Assembly: GCF_004307425.1 (NCBI RefSeq)
Contig: NZ_SEWZ01000001.1
Span: 435,662-499,661 of the forward strand
Direction of reading: 5' to 3'
DNA: 64,000 nt
From: Aquirufa antheringensis
Lineage (GTDB): Bacteria > Bacteroidota > Bacteroidia > Cytophagales > Spirosomataceae
Position numbers and translations under genes: made by a program. Within the stretch, counting starts at the first letter, position 1. Each line of letters opens with the position of its first letter. The notes under the pieces were generated by a model. It was not told where the DNA came from. It ran no database searches and saw only the letters and a list, made by a program, of their open reading frames with translations. Positions 34,096 to 42,642 of the stretch are shown in pieces.

Positions 34096-35313
34096 ATGGA
34101 GAAGTTGAAAGTGATGTTAGATTTTGGGCCAAAGCAAGTGGAAGTGGGCGAGCTCGCGTTGCTAGAAAAATGTATTTATTTTAAATATGCAACTTCTTTT
34201 TTAGAGGGTCCTTGGGATATTTCTCCCTATCATTTGAAGCGGAGTGCTCAAATTCAAGAATGTTCCACCTCGTTATTTTCAGGGTTATTTGGTGTGTTTG
34301 ATGATTCGCTGCCTGATGGCTGGGGAAAATTATTAGTGGATAGGAAGTTGTTAGCTTCGGGTGTTTCTTTGGAAGAGATCAATCCGCTACTGCGCTTATC
34401 CTTAGTAGGTCAAACAGGGCCAGGTGCTTTAATTTACCAGCCTGCGGAAGAAGACCTTGTGCAAAATGCTTCCTTTTCGGCATTGGAGGAAATGGAAATC
34501 GAAGTAAAAAAAGTGTTAGCGGATGAGCCTAGTGACTTTTTAGACGATTTGTTTGCCATGGGTGGAAGTAGTGGAGGAGCCCGACCTAAAGCGAATGTGG
34601 GATTTAATCCACTCACAGAGGAATTGTTCTTAGGAGCTACCGAAATGCCTTTGCATTTCGAACCTTGGATAGTGAAATTTCGGTCTACCTCTGATGTTTC
34701 GGATATGGCTCAAGTGGAATACGCGTATTATTTGATGGCCAAAGAGGCAGGCTTAGATATGAGTGACAGTCGATTATTTGAAGGACAGTCAGGGAGTTAT
34801 TTTTTTGGGACGAAACGATTTGATCGAACAATAGGAAACCGGATTCATCTACATTCGGCGGCTGCTATGTTGCAAGATAATTACCGATTAAGTAGTTTAG
34901 ATTATGGGCATCTCATGGAATGTGCCTTTCATTTAGAAAAAGATGTAGCCGCCATAGAGAAAATTTTACGACTAGCTGCCTACAATGTTTTTAGCGAAAA
35001 TCGAGATGACCATAGCAAGAATGTCTCTTTTTTAATGGATGCAGAAGGAAATTGGACCTTAGCGCCACCGTATGATTTAACTTTTTCCCAATCTGCTCAT
35101 GGTCACCACAGTATGTCAATAGCGGGAGAAAGTAAAAACCCCGGCAGAACGCATTTGCTTCAATTGGCGAATACATTTGGTCTAAAAAATGCCAATGAAA
35201 TCCTGGATCAAGTAGAGGTTTCGATCTCTAAATGGACGGACTTTGCAGACCAAGCCAGAGTTTCAAAAGCGAGTCGCACTAGGATGGGGAAGGCGTTAGC
35301 TAGGAGACGGTAA
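34096..35313 (+). CDS. hipA: HipA-like serine/threonine kinase toxin
   Basis: The protein has 405 residues, close to the family's usual length. The N-terminal HipA_N-like region holds GVFDDSLPDGWGK. The kinase core has GGSSGGARPKANV (the P-loop-like segment), then EPWIVKFRS, and the catalytic region AYNVFSENRDDHSKNVSF, with the Asp-His-Lys-Asn pattern of HipA. The family phosphorylates glutamyl-tRNA synthetase or related targets and causes growth arrest. The pair appears intact. Confidence 0.9.
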   Translation: MEKLKVMLDFGPKQVEVGELALLEKCIYFKYATSFLEGPWDISPYHLKRSAQIQECSTSLFSGLFGVFDDSLPDGWGKLLVDRKLLASGVSLEEINPLLRLSLVGQTGPGALIYQPAEEDLVQNASFSALEEMEIEVKKVLADEPSDFLDDLFAMGGSSGGARPKANVGFNPLTEELFLGATEMPLHFEPWIVKFRSTSDVSDMAQVEYAYYLMAKEAGLDMSDSRLFEGQSGSYFFGTKRFDRTIGNRIHLHSAAAMLQDNYRLSSLDYGHLMECAFHLEKDVAAIEKILRLAAYNVFSENRDDHSKNVSFLMDAEGNWTLAPPYDLTFSQSAHGHHSMSIAGESKNPGRTHLLQLANTFGLKNANEILDQVEVSISKWTDFADQARVSKASRTRMGKALARRR

Positions 35314-35405
35314 TAGATTCATCCTTATTGGGTAAAACGATTTTGGTATTATTTGACTAAATTTGCTCCTGCAAAGCCTATATTGGTGGAACTTATTAGC
35401 AGATC

Positions 35406-36059
35406 ATGCCTAAGAATGTTAAAATATCGGTGTTGATGGCCGTCTATAATACGGACTTTCAATTAACCAAAAGAGCCATTGATTCTGTTTTAAACCAAGA
35501 TTTTCAAGATTTCGAACTGATCATTATTGATGATGGTAGTACGGAAAATGATCGAAAAGCACTTCTCGAATATGTGGAAGCGCACGAGGAGAAGGTTGTC
35601 TATATTAGGCACCGCAATCGCGGTCAAGCCGAATCCATTAATCGCGGTGTGTTGAACAGTGTGGGGGAATTTATCACCATTTTAGATAGTGATGACGAGT
35701 ACAAACCCTTTCATTTGAGCACCTGTTTGAAAGAAATTGAAAATGTGGATTTGATTTGTTCTACCGCGGAGACCGTGGTGGACACGGTGGAAGATTATTA
35801 TGTTCCGGATAAAAATGATCTAAGTAAGCCTATTCATTTAGATGATGCGGTGCTTTTTGGGACCTTATTTGGCCATCAAAAAGTGTTCAAAAGTATCGAT
35901 TTTAAAGGCGGTTTTGCGGCGGATTCTGCCTTCTACGAGCGCGCAGAGATTGAATTTAAAACGAAGAAGGTATTCCAAAGATCTTACATTTACTACCGCA
36001 ATAATCCGAACTCTACCTGTGCTTTATTGAAGCAAGAACTTCTGCTGAACGCTAATTAA
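35406..36059 (+). CDS. Family 2 glycosyltransferase
   Basis: The protein has 217 residues. The N-terminal GT-A fold is clear: ISVLMAVYNTDFQLTKRAID and FELIIIDDGSTEND, with the DXD-type motif LDSDDEY. The C-terminal part is short compared with typical family members, so acceptor specificity is unclear. The next gene begins 2 bp after its stop and may be a second, unrelated transferase. Confidence 0.85.
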   Translation: MPKNVKISVLMAVYNTDFQLTKRAIDSVLNQDFQDFELIIIDDGSTENDRKALLEYVEAHEEKVVYIRHRNRGQAESINRGVLNSVGEFITILDSDDEYKPFHLSTCLKEIENVDLICSTAETVVDTVEDYYVPDKNDLSKPIHLDDAVLFGTLFGHQKVFKSIDFKGGFAADSAFYERAEIEFKTKKVFQRSYIYYRNNPNSTCALLKQELLLNAN

Positions 36060-36061
36060 TC

Positions 36062-36796
36062 ATGCAAGATCTTGTTTTAGCGTGTCACATTACGGGAGTG
36101 TATGATGTGAATCGGAATATGACCTTAGCGGATGATTCTTACGAACTCGTTCGAGAGTGGGCGGAATCAGTTGCGGCGGCGAAGCTGAAAGGGGTTATTT
36201 TTCACAATAGTTTTTCGGATCAGACCTGTGCAAAGTATTCAACGGAGTACATTTCTTTCGAGCGCATCACATACAATCCTTCTTTTAATCCGAATGTCTT
36301 TCGCTATTTTGTCTACCGCGATTATTTAGCTAGGCTTAAGCAGGTTCAGGGTGTTTTTGTGACGGATGTTTCGGATGTAACATTGGCCCAAAACCCTTTT
36401 ATTCATCCGCTTTTTACCGCTAATCCAAATTCCCTTTTTTGCGGCGATGAGCCTAAAGCCTTGCACAATGAGTGGATGCTGGCACATGGGGAGCATTTGC
36501 GCGGGCAAATGGCAGATTATGCGGCCTATGAGGAACGTTTTGCTTCCGAGGTACTTTTAAATTGCGGTGTTTTCGGAGGACATTTTCCTCTGTTTTTTGA
36601 CTTTTTGCAGCAGCTGTGTGCCTTGCATTCAACCTATAATCACACTAATAAAACGGCTTATACGGGCGATATGGGTGCCTTTAATTACCTCGCCAGAACG
36701 CGATTTAATGACAATTTACACCACGGAGCTCCCGTAAATACGGTTTTTAAGGCTTATGAAAACGAGCGAACTGATTGCTGGTTTCGGCATAAATAA
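36062..36796 (+). CDS. Putative glycosyltransferase-like protein
   Basis: The protein has 244 residues and no signal peptide. GVFVTDVSDVTLAQNPF resembles the Asp-rich donor motif of nucleotide-diphospho-sugar transferases, and VLLNCGVFGG resembles the loop common in those enzymes. It is adjacent to the family 2 glycosyltransferase with 2 bp between them. The family is not firmly recognised; the call is inference from motifs and neighbour. Confidence 0.55.
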   Translation: MQDLVLACHITGVYDVNRNMTLADDSYELVREWAESVAAAKLKGVIFHNSFSDQTCAKYSTEYISFERITYNPSFNPNVFRYFVYRDYLARLKQVQGVFVTDVSDVTLAQNPFIHPLFTANPNSLFCGDEPKALHNEWMLAHGEHLRGQMADYAAYEERFASEVLLNCGVFGGHFPLFFDFLQQLCALHSTYNHTNKTAYTGDMGAFNYLARTRFNDNLHHGAPVNTVFKAYENERTDCWFRHK

Positions 36797-36870
36797 AATA
36801 TAAATCCCATTCTTCAAAACTTATTGATAATAAGTGAGTTATAGACTTACACAATCTAAACAAAAGAATC

Positions 36871-37383
36871 ATGATGTTTAAAAAATTAGCTCTGTCCTTA
36901 GTGGCGTCAATCGCTTTATCTTTTTCTGTTAGCGCTCAGAAAACAGTTGTAGATATCGCCGTGGGATCAGCAGATCACACTACTTTAGTGGCAGCTGTTA
37001 AGGCGGCAGATTTAGTAACTACGCTTCAAAGTGCAGGTCCGTTTACGGTTTTTGCTCCTACAAACGCAGCTTTTGCAAAATTACCAGCAGGAACGCTTGA
37101 ATTTTTATTGAAAGCAGAGAATAAAGCAACGCTTGCTAAAATCTTAACTTACCACGTAGTTGCAGGTAAATTTGCTGCTGGAGATGTGGTGAAAGCAATC
37201 AATGATGCGAAAGGAACTTTATCGCTGAAGACAGTTAGCGGAGCTACTTTACTTGCTTCTTTAAAGGACGGTAAAGTGATTTTAAAAGACGAAAAAGGAG
37301 GTATTTCTACGGTAGTAGTGGCTGACTTAATGGCAGGCAATGGCGTTGTTCACGTAATTGACTCTGTGGTTTTACCTAATTAA
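36871..37383 (+). CDS. Secreted fasciclin (FAS1)-domain protein
   Basis: The protein has 170 residues, with a signal peptide ending in SVSAQ. One FAS1 domain covers nearly the whole mature protein. The H1-type motif FTVFAPTNAAFAKLPAG and the H2-like LTYHVVAGKF are clear, and it ends NGVVHVIDSVVLP. FAS1 proteins mediate surface adhesion. It is single-domain, with no sorting tail. A strong terminator follows. Confidence 0.93.
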   Translation: MMFKKLALSLVASIALSFSVSAQKTVVDIAVGSADHTTLVAAVKAADLVTTLQSAGPFTVFAPTNAAFAKLPAGTLEFLLKAENKATLAKILTYHVVAGKFAAGDVVKAINDAKGTLSLKTVSGATLLASLKDGKVILKDEKGGISTVVVADLMAGNGVVHVIDSVVLPN

Positions 37384-37408
37384 TCATTTGGGGTGATTAT
37401 TTTTTGAG

Positions 37409-37437
37409 AAAGTGGCCAAAAGCTTTTTGGCCACTTT
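37409..37437. terminator. Fasciclin gene terminator
   Basis: A 13-bp perfect stem AAAGTGGCCAAAA / TTTTGGCCACTTT with a 3-nt loop, followed by a short T-run. Confidence 0.85.
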
Positions 37438-37495
37438 TCTTTTTTATACCTGCTTTCTCCCGAATTCGGGCTTTACATTTTAAAAATCAAGAATC

Positions 37496-37609
37496 ATGTT
37501 TAAAAATTTTAAAGCATCTGAGATGTTAATTGTCTCTGAACAAATTGAAGAATTAGGAGTTTAATTGGTGGCGAAGCCCGTAAGAAAGAAAAAAGTGGTC
37601 GTTTCGTAA
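37496..37609 (+). pseudogene. Micro-ORF with one in-frame TAA
   Basis: An ATG at 37496 opens a 22-residue frame (MFKNFKASEMLIVSEQ...) ending in TAA at 37562-37564. The same frame continues without interruption for 14 codons (LVAKPVRKKKVVVS) to a second TAA at 37609. The whole looks like a 37-codon small gene with a nonsense codon, or two tiny peptides. It sits in the 238-bp gap between fasciclin and the HDAC-like gene. Function unknown. Confidence 0.35.
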
Positions 37610-37621
37610 TCCACTAGTGAA

Positions 37622-38524
37622 ATGATTAAAATTGCTTTCGATCCCATTTACGCACATGAGTTGCCGGAAAATCACCGGTTTCCCATGCTGAAGTATGAAT
37701 TAATTCCGGCGCAGTTACTTCATGAAGGGACGTGTCATCCAGAGCAGTTTTTTTCTCCCAAATCGTGCACAAAAGATGTGATTTTGTGGACGCATGACGC
37801 GGAATACTTAACTAAATTAGTAGATCAATCACTTAGTGCTTCTGAACAGCGACGCATAGGATTTCCACAATCTGAACTACTTGTTCGACGCGAATTAATC
37901 ATCACCCAAGGAACAATAGACGCCTGTCACTTTGCACTTGAAAGTGGGGTTTCTCTAAATGTGGCAGGTGGCACACACCATGCTTTTGCGGATAGAGGAG
38001 AGGGTTTTTGTCTATTGAATGATATGGCGATTGCGTCTAATTACCTGCTAAAACATCAATTAGCTAGTAAAATATTAATTATAGATTTAGATGTGCATCA
38101 GGGGAATGGGACTGCATCTCTTCTCCAAAATGAATCGCGTGTCTTCACCTTTAGTATGCATGGCGCTACCAATTATCCTTTCCACAAAGAAAAGTCCGAT
38201 CTAGATATTGGGTTATCGGATGGCACTGATGGAGTCACTTATCTATCGATTTTGGCTGAAACGTTACCGCGATTAATCAAAGACGAAAAACCTGATTTTA
38301 TCTTTTATTTATCTGGCGTAGATATTTTAGCAACAGATAAGTTAGGTCGATTGTCGGTGAGTTTGGCTGATTGTAAGGAACGCGATCGTTTCGTTTTTAG
38401 CTTGTGCAAGCAGCATGAAATTCCCGTTGTAGTTGCGCTCGGAGGGGGCTATTCGCCCGATATTAAGGATATCGTGGAAGCGCATTGCAACACATTTCGT
38501 TTAGCAATGGATTTTTTTAGTTAG
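37622..38524 (+). CDS. Histone deacetylase-family protein (AcuC/acetylpolyamine type)
   Basis: The protein has 300 residues. Family motifs are visible in order: GGTHHAFADRGEGFCLLNDM with the His-His pair, the metal-binding DLDVHQGNG and FTFSMHG. SGVDILATDKLGRLSVS holds the third metal-binding Asp, and GGGYSP follows. All zinc and catalytic residues appear intact. Bacterial members deacetylate acetyl-polyamines, acetyl-CoA synthetase or other small substrates. It is convergent with the dipeptidase gene (4-bp overlap). Confidence 0.9.
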   Translation: MIKIAFDPIYAHELPENHRFPMLKYELIPAQLLHEGTCHPEQFFSPKSCTKDVILWTHDAEYLTKLVDQSLSASEQRRIGFPQSELLVRRELIITQGTIDACHFALESGVSLNVAGGTHHAFADRGEGFCLLNDMAIASNYLLKHQLASKILIIDLDVHQGNGTASLLQNESRVFTFSMHGATNYPFHKEKSDLDIGLSDGTDGVTYLSILAETLPRLIKDEKPDFIFYLSGVDILATDKLGRLSVSLADCKERDRFVFSLCKQHEIPVVVALGGGYSPDIKDIVEAHCNTFRLAMDFFS

Positions 38525-39675
38525 TTTTTCTTCTCGTTAGCCTTGTAAACTCGCAGGAAATTTCCTCCTAATACTTTGGTAATATCCCTATTTGAATAAC
38601 CTCTTGCGATTAATGCCTGAGTGAAAAGCGGATAATCTAACACCGTTTTCAGTTGTTTAGGCGCTGAATTAATCCCATCGAAATCAGATCCCAAACCCAC
38701 GTGATCCACTCCAATCAGTTTCACGATGTGGTCAAAATGCTTCATCAGTTGTTCTAGATCAGGTTTGATGGCATCACTTTCAAGTGGATATTTGTCTGAA
38801 ATAGCGGTGAAAGCATATTCCGTTTGCATGCCTGAATGAATTAAGGAGTCGATTTCAGCAGCGTGGTTTTTGCGGAATGCTGCATCTTTTTTGAAGAAAT
38901 CTACATCTACAAAGCCAGAAAAGAAGTTTAGATGGATCACTCCGCCGTTCTTCCCGATAGCGATAATTTGATCATCTTTCAGGTTTCTAGATACCGGACA
39001 AATGCTGTAAGCATTGCTGTGAGAAGCAATAATCGGTTTTGTCGTCGTATTAATTACATCCCAAAACGTCGTCTCACCCACATGTGAAACATCCACAATC
39101 ATACCTAGTTGGTTCATTTTTTTTACCACCGTTTTGCCAAAATCCGTCAAGCCTTTATGCCCCTTGTAATCCGGATTCTTCTCATCCGCATGCGAGCTTG
39201 CCCAGCCGGGGGAATTATTCCAAGTAAGTGTCATATACCGCACTCCCCGGTTATAAAAAGTCTCTAATTTCTGTAGATCATTCTCGATCATATGACCACC
39301 TTCCACTCCGAATTGTGCCACTAATTTTTGCTCTTTTAAGGCGCGCTGGATGTCTTTCCAGGATTTGGCAATCACCACCTTATCCGGATTTCTCGCTGCC
39401 ACCGCATACAAACTATCCATCTCCCGCATGGCCCAAGCGTATGGATTCGCCTTCTCCCCATCGCACCAAATCGAAAACAGCTGGTAATCCACCCCGCCCT
39501 TTTTAAAGCGGGCTAAATCCGAGTGATTAATCCCCGTTAAATCCTGGTCCAGTGAAACCTTTTTCTCGATACAAGCCGTCAAGCAGTCATTGTGTGTATC
39601 CACTAGAATCGATTTGAAATGGATATCTTGGGCGAAGGTGGAGAAAGAGAGGAGGAGGAATAAAAGGTGTTTCAT
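38521..39675 (-). CDS. Secreted membrane dipeptidase (M19 family)
   Basis: The protein has 384 residues, with a signal peptide ending in STFAQ. The family zinc motif appears as VDTHND near the N-terminus, with FGVEGGHMIE, DVSHVG and ASHSNAYSICPVSRN further on. A late GSDFDGINSAPKQL segment is typical of renal-dipeptidase-like enzymes. It hydrolyses dipeptides in the periplasm. Upstream lies a zeta-toxin remnant oriented away from it. Confidence 0.9.
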   Translation of the reverse strand: MKHLLFLLLSFSTFAQDIHFKSILVDTHNDCLTACIEKKVSLDQDLTGINHSDLARFKKGGVDYQLFSIWCDGEKANPYAWAMREMDSLYAVAARNPDKVVIAKSWKDIQRALKEQKLVAQFGVEGGHMIENDLQKLETFYNRGVRYMTLTWNNSPGWASSHADEKNPDYKGHKGLTDFGKTVVKKMNQLGMIVDVSHVGETTFWDVINTTTKPIIASHSNAYSICPVSRNLKDDQIIAIGKNGGVIHLNFFSGFVDVDFFKKDAAFRKNHAAEIDSLIHSGMQTEYAFTAISDKYPLESDAIKPDLEQLMKHFDHIVKLIGVDHVGLGSDFDGINSAPKQLKTVLDYPLFTQALIARGYSNRDITKVLGGNFLRVYKANEKKN

Positions 39676-39695
39676 GCGTTGGAAGGTTTCGTTGA

Positions 39696-39902
39696 AATTA
39701 TCAGTTTTTCACGATTAAACCAATAAGACGCTATAAATCAGGAATTACTAATTTGTTTCGTATATATTTGCCAATGGTAGATGAGTGGATTATTTATGAT
39801 AATACAAGCACTCTTCCAGTAGTGATATGTCGCAATGATTTTAAGAGTGGCTTGCAAATCAAAAATCTAGCATTATGGAAAGCACTAAAACAAGTAAGGT
39901 AA
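39696..39902 (+). pseudogene. C-terminal remnant of a zeta toxin-family kinase
   Basis: This open frame begins after a TGA at 39693-39695 with no start codon at the homologous N-terminus. It reads IRRYKSGITNLFRIYLPM then VDEWIIYDNTSTLP and ends ALKQVR. That is the typical C-terminal segment of Bacteroidota zeta-type toxins (Arg-rich helix, then a xWxxYDN strand). The ATP-binding N-terminal two thirds are missing. It overlaps the start of the next small gene by 28 bp. It is probably an inactive stub left after deletion. Confidence 0.7.
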
Positions 39903-40054
39903 AAGCCTCATTGTCTACTTTGGATAAAATCGAGATAGGCATGAAACTCGTAAAAGCGGATCTAATCGCCTACAAAAAAGCCAAAAACTCAGAAATAGTA
40001 GTCATGCAAGGCGATAAAATTGTCTATTTAAAACCAGATGAAATCCCTGACTAA
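39875..40054 (+). CDS. Small protein downstream of zeta-toxin stub
   Basis: This 59-residue open frame (MESTKTSKVKASLSTLDKIE... ending KPDEIPD) starts inside the zeta remnant. It is charged, probably helix then two strands, with VVMQGDKIVYLKP at the end. Small proteins of this kind often accompany zeta-type toxins in Bacteroidota; it may be the surviving partner or antitoxin. No other recognition. Confidence 0.55.
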   Translation: MESTKTSKVKASLSTLDKIEIGMKLVKADLIAYKKAKNSEIVVMQGDKIVYLKPDEIPD

Positions 40055-40058
40055 TCCT

Positions 40059-40301
40059 ATGACTAACTGGAAAACAACGAATCAATCCCTTGAGAAAACC
40101 TTCGAATTCCATACTTTCGAAGAGGCGATGCAGTTCATGCAGGACGCCACTCCATTTATCACCCAAACGGATCATCATCCCACTTGGTCGAATACCTACA
40201 ATCGGGTTCACGTAATAATCACGACACACGATGCAGGTAATCAGGTGACGGAGAAGGATCATACATTAGCGAACTTTTTAGACGAATTATTTAATCGATG
40301 A
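40059..40301 (+). CDS. Pterin-4a-carbinolamine dehydratase
   Basis: The protein has 80 residues from the ATG at 40059 (an ATG at 40038 overlapping the previous gene is possible). The PCD signature is clear: ITQTDHHPTWSNTYNRVHV followed by TTHDAGNQVTEKDHTLA. It dehydrates 4a-hydroxytetrahydrobiopterin during pterin recycling. It overlaps the next gene by 4 bp. No phenylalanine hydroxylase is in view, so its partner is elsewhere. Confidence 0.9.
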   Translation: MTNWKTTNQSLEKTFEFHTFEEAMQFMQDATPFITQTDHHPTWSNTYNRVHVIITTHDAGNQVTEKDHTLANFLDELFNR

Positions 40302-40741
40302 AAAAAATATTCTTATTCCTATTATTGTGCCCTTTGCTGGCGATGAGTCAACAAAAAACATCCGATGAGGATCAAATCAAAGCGGTTATTTTAAAGACCT
40401 TTTCCGCCATGAAATCCGTGGATTCTGTTGCCTTGAAGTCTTGTTTTACGAGCAATGCCCTATTGCATATTAGCCAGGTGAAGCCGGAGGGAAATGTGGT
40501 CAGGGAGGTGCCAGCCACTAAATTTATCCAAAATGTGATGACCAGAAAACCGGGTGAAATGGACGAGCGCGTGCTTTCGTGGGGACCTATTTTAATTGAC
40601 CAAGAAATTGCGACTGCTTGGGTTCCGTATGAATTTTACCTGAACGGAAAGTTTAGTCATAAAGGGGTGGACGTATTTATATTCGTTAAATCGGGTAATG
40701 AATTCAAAATCAAGACGCTCTTGTACAATATGCATCAATAG
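40298..40741 (+). CDS. Secreted NTF2/SnoaL-like protein
   Basis: The protein has 147 residues, with a signal peptide ending in AMSQ. The remaining part has the cone-shaped NTF2-like fold pattern (SDEDQIKAVILKTFSAMKSVD at the N-terminal helices, then strands with VPYEFYLNGKFSHKGVDVF). No catalytic residues are assigned. It lies between the pterin dehydratase and a serine hydrolase gene with short gaps. Confidence 0.75.
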   Translation: MKKIFLFLLLCPLLAMSQQKTSDEDQIKAVILKTFSAMKSVDSVALKSCFTSNALLHISQVKPEGNVVREVPATKFIQNVMTRKPGEMDERVLSWGPILIDQEIATAWVPYEFYLNGKFSHKGVDVFIFVKSGNEFKIKTLLYNMHQ

Positions 40742-40746
40742 TTTCT

Positions 40747-41961
40747 ATGAGAAATTACCTGCTTATTTTACTCGTATTTGCCTTTGTGAGTGCAACCGCT
40801 CAGAAAGGAATCTACTATCCTTCCGCTAAAACCTGGGAACATAAGTCACCTGCTTTTTTCGGGATTGATACGATCAAAGTGAAGGAGGCGGTGGATTTTG
40901 CCAAAGTCCATGAAACAACCCAACCTAAAAACTTGTGGCTTTCACAGGCAATGCAATTCGGAAAGGAGCCCTTTTCTGATCCGATCGGACCCATGGCAGA
41001 TCGCGGCCCTGCTGCTGGAATCATCATTTACAAGGGATATATTATTGTGGAATGGGGAAACCCATCGGCTGTGGAAATGACGCACAGTGTAACGAAGAGT
41101 TTCGTGTCTTCTGTGGTAGGTTTGGCCTACGAAAAAGGGTTAATTAGTTCATTGGATGATAAAGTGTATACTTATTTACCCCCTGTGGAGTTAGCGGCCA
41201 CACAAGACCTGCCTAACGAAAATCCAATCGCAAAAACCTCATTTATTTATCCTTTTGAAACCGAGCACAATCGCAAGATCACTTGGGATCATTTGTTGAG
41301 ACAAACGAGTGATTGGGAAGGCGTTTTGTGGGGCAAGCCGGATTGGGCAGATCGGCCATCGGATAAAATAGCGGAGTGGACGACTCGAAAGCGATTTGAA
41401 CCGGGCACAGTGTATAAATACAATGACACGCGAGTGAATGCGTTGACATTGGCGGCGACCTTGGTTTGGCGAAAACCCTTACCTGAAGTTTTGAGAGAAA
41501 ATATCATGAATCCCATCGGAGCCTCTAACTCATGGACTTGGACGGGGTATAAAAATGCCTGGATTGTGGTGGACGGCAAGATGATTCAATCGGTGAGTGG
41601 GGGAGGCCATTTTGGGGGAGGCATGTTTATTAATGCCTACGATATGGGTAGATTAGGCCTTCTAACCTTGCGGAAAGGCAATTGGAATGGCAAGCAAATT
41701 TTATCAGAGGACTGGATTCGTAAGGCTACAACGCCTACCGTCGCGAATACAGGATATGGTTTTATGAATTACTTTTTGAACACAGATCGCAAGCTATATC
41801 CTTCCGCACCCGCTACCGCCTATGCACACATCGGGAATGGCACGAATGCTATTTATGTGGATCAGGAGAACGATTTAGTGGCCGTGGTTCGCTGGATTGA
41901 GGATAAATCGATGGATGGTTTTCTCCAAAGACTATTAGCGGCCTTGCCCGCAAAGAAATAG
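40747..41961 (+). CDS. Secreted serine hydrolase of the beta-lactamase/esterase family
   Basis: The protein has 404 residues, with a signal peptide ending in ATAQ. The nucleophile motif is S114-V-T-K117 and the second motif is Y-N-D (KYNDTRVN). The C-terminal substrate region contains HIGNGTNAIYVD. It is the third such family member in the window and more divergent than the other two. It is co-directional with the NTF2-like gene 5 bp upstream. Confidence 0.87.
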   Translation: MRNYLLILLVFAFVSATAQKGIYYPSAKTWEHKSPAFFGIDTIKVKEAVDFAKVHETTQPKNLWLSQAMQFGKEPFSDPIGPMADRGPAAGIIIYKGYIIVEWGNPSAVEMTHSVTKSFVSSVVGLAYEKGLISSLDDKVYTYLPPVELAATQDLPNENPIAKTSFIYPFETEHNRKITWDHLLRQTSDWEGVLWGKPDWADRPSDKIAEWTTRKRFEPGTVYKYNDTRVNALTLAATLVWRKPLPEVLRENIMNPIGASNSWTWTGYKNAWIVVDGKMIQSVSGGGHFGGGMFINAYDMGRLGLLTLRKGNWNGKQILSEDWIRKATTPTVANTGYGFMNYFLNTDRKLYPSAPATAYAHIGNGTNAIYVDQENDLVAVVRWIEDKSMDGFLQRLLAALPAKK

Positions 41962-42041
41962 CAGTTATCAATTTCTTGATTAGCTTATATCCAAGTTCTC
42001 TAGTGTTTTTTTGTATGTTTGTTAAAATAAGTATTTGACCT

Positions 42042-42272
42042 ATGACAACCTCAGCGATTAAAAAGCAAGTGGATAATTATCTGCCTTTATTGCCTAAAGG
42101 TCAACAATCACTCGTTTTAGAGGTTATTAAAAGTTTATTTGAAGAGGTTAGTTCATCTGATCGAATTGGTAAAACTCAATACAACAAAGAAATTGATGCA
42201 GCCGTAGCAAGAATGGATGCAGGTGATTTTATTTCTCATGAAGATGCTTTGGATGAATTATCCAAATTGTAA
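42042..42272 (+). CDS. Antitoxin-like small protein
   Basis: The protein has 76 residues. It is helical, with a C-terminal DAGDFISHEDALDELSKL segment like the antitoxins that accompany RelE/ParE toxins in Bacteroidota. Its TAA overlaps the ATG of the following toxin-like frame (TAATG), the usual coupling of an antitoxin-toxin pair. The downstream gene is broken by an internal TGA. Confidence 0.7.
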   Translation: MTTSAIKKQVDNYLPLLPKGQQSLVLEVIKSLFEEVSSSDRIGKTQYNKEIDAAVARMDAGDFISHEDALDELSKL

Positions 42273-42580
42273 TGAATCCTAAATACACGGTTATTTGGGA
42301 AAGAAATGCATTAGTTGAATTTAAATCAATCCTAACCTATTTGCATACTCAAAGTTCAAATGCTTCAAGAATAGTCAAACTCAAAATGCTCGATAGGGTG
42401 GAGTTACTAAAATCTAATCCATGATTAGCAGAAGCGGATAAACTAAAAAGTCATCCCAATACGAATTTCCACGCCTTTGTTGTTTTTAGTTACAGATTAA
42501 CATATCAAATTGTGGAGAAAGAAAAACTCATTAGAATTTTAAGGATTAGACATACTAGCAAAGAGCCACTTAATTATTAA
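42272..42580 (+). pseudogene. RelE/ParE-like toxin gene with in-frame TGA
   Basis: The frame of 103 codons begins at ATG 42272 and reads MNPKYTVIWERNALVEFKSI, then continues to a TAA at 42580 ending RHTSKEPLNY. It is interrupted by a TGA at codon 51 (42422-42424) with no frameshift. The fold signature of ParE/RelE toxins is visible (WERNALVEFKSILTYLH; HAFVVFSYRLTYQIVEKEKLIRILRIRH). The toxin is therefore probably inactive unless the stop is read through. Confidence 0.8.
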
Positions 42581-42594
42581 TCCAACAACTGAAT

Positions 42595-42631
42595 TTGGGA
42601 GCAATTTGCAAAATCTGCAATTTGCTCCCAA
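42595..42631. terminator. Near-perfect inverted repeat, possible terminator
   Basis: TTGGGAGCAATTTGCA (42595-42610) and TGCAATTTGCTCCCAA (42616-42631) pair except at one position. It lies between convergent genes. The T-run is weak, so the terminator role is less certain. Confidence 0.55.
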
Positions 42632-42642
42632 CTCCAATATCA

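Noticed and set aside
36819-36835. ACTTATT-GAT-AATAAGT hairpin upstream of the fasciclin gene
   Set aside because: It is short and AT-rich with no T-run and can be explained by chance; not listed as a terminator.
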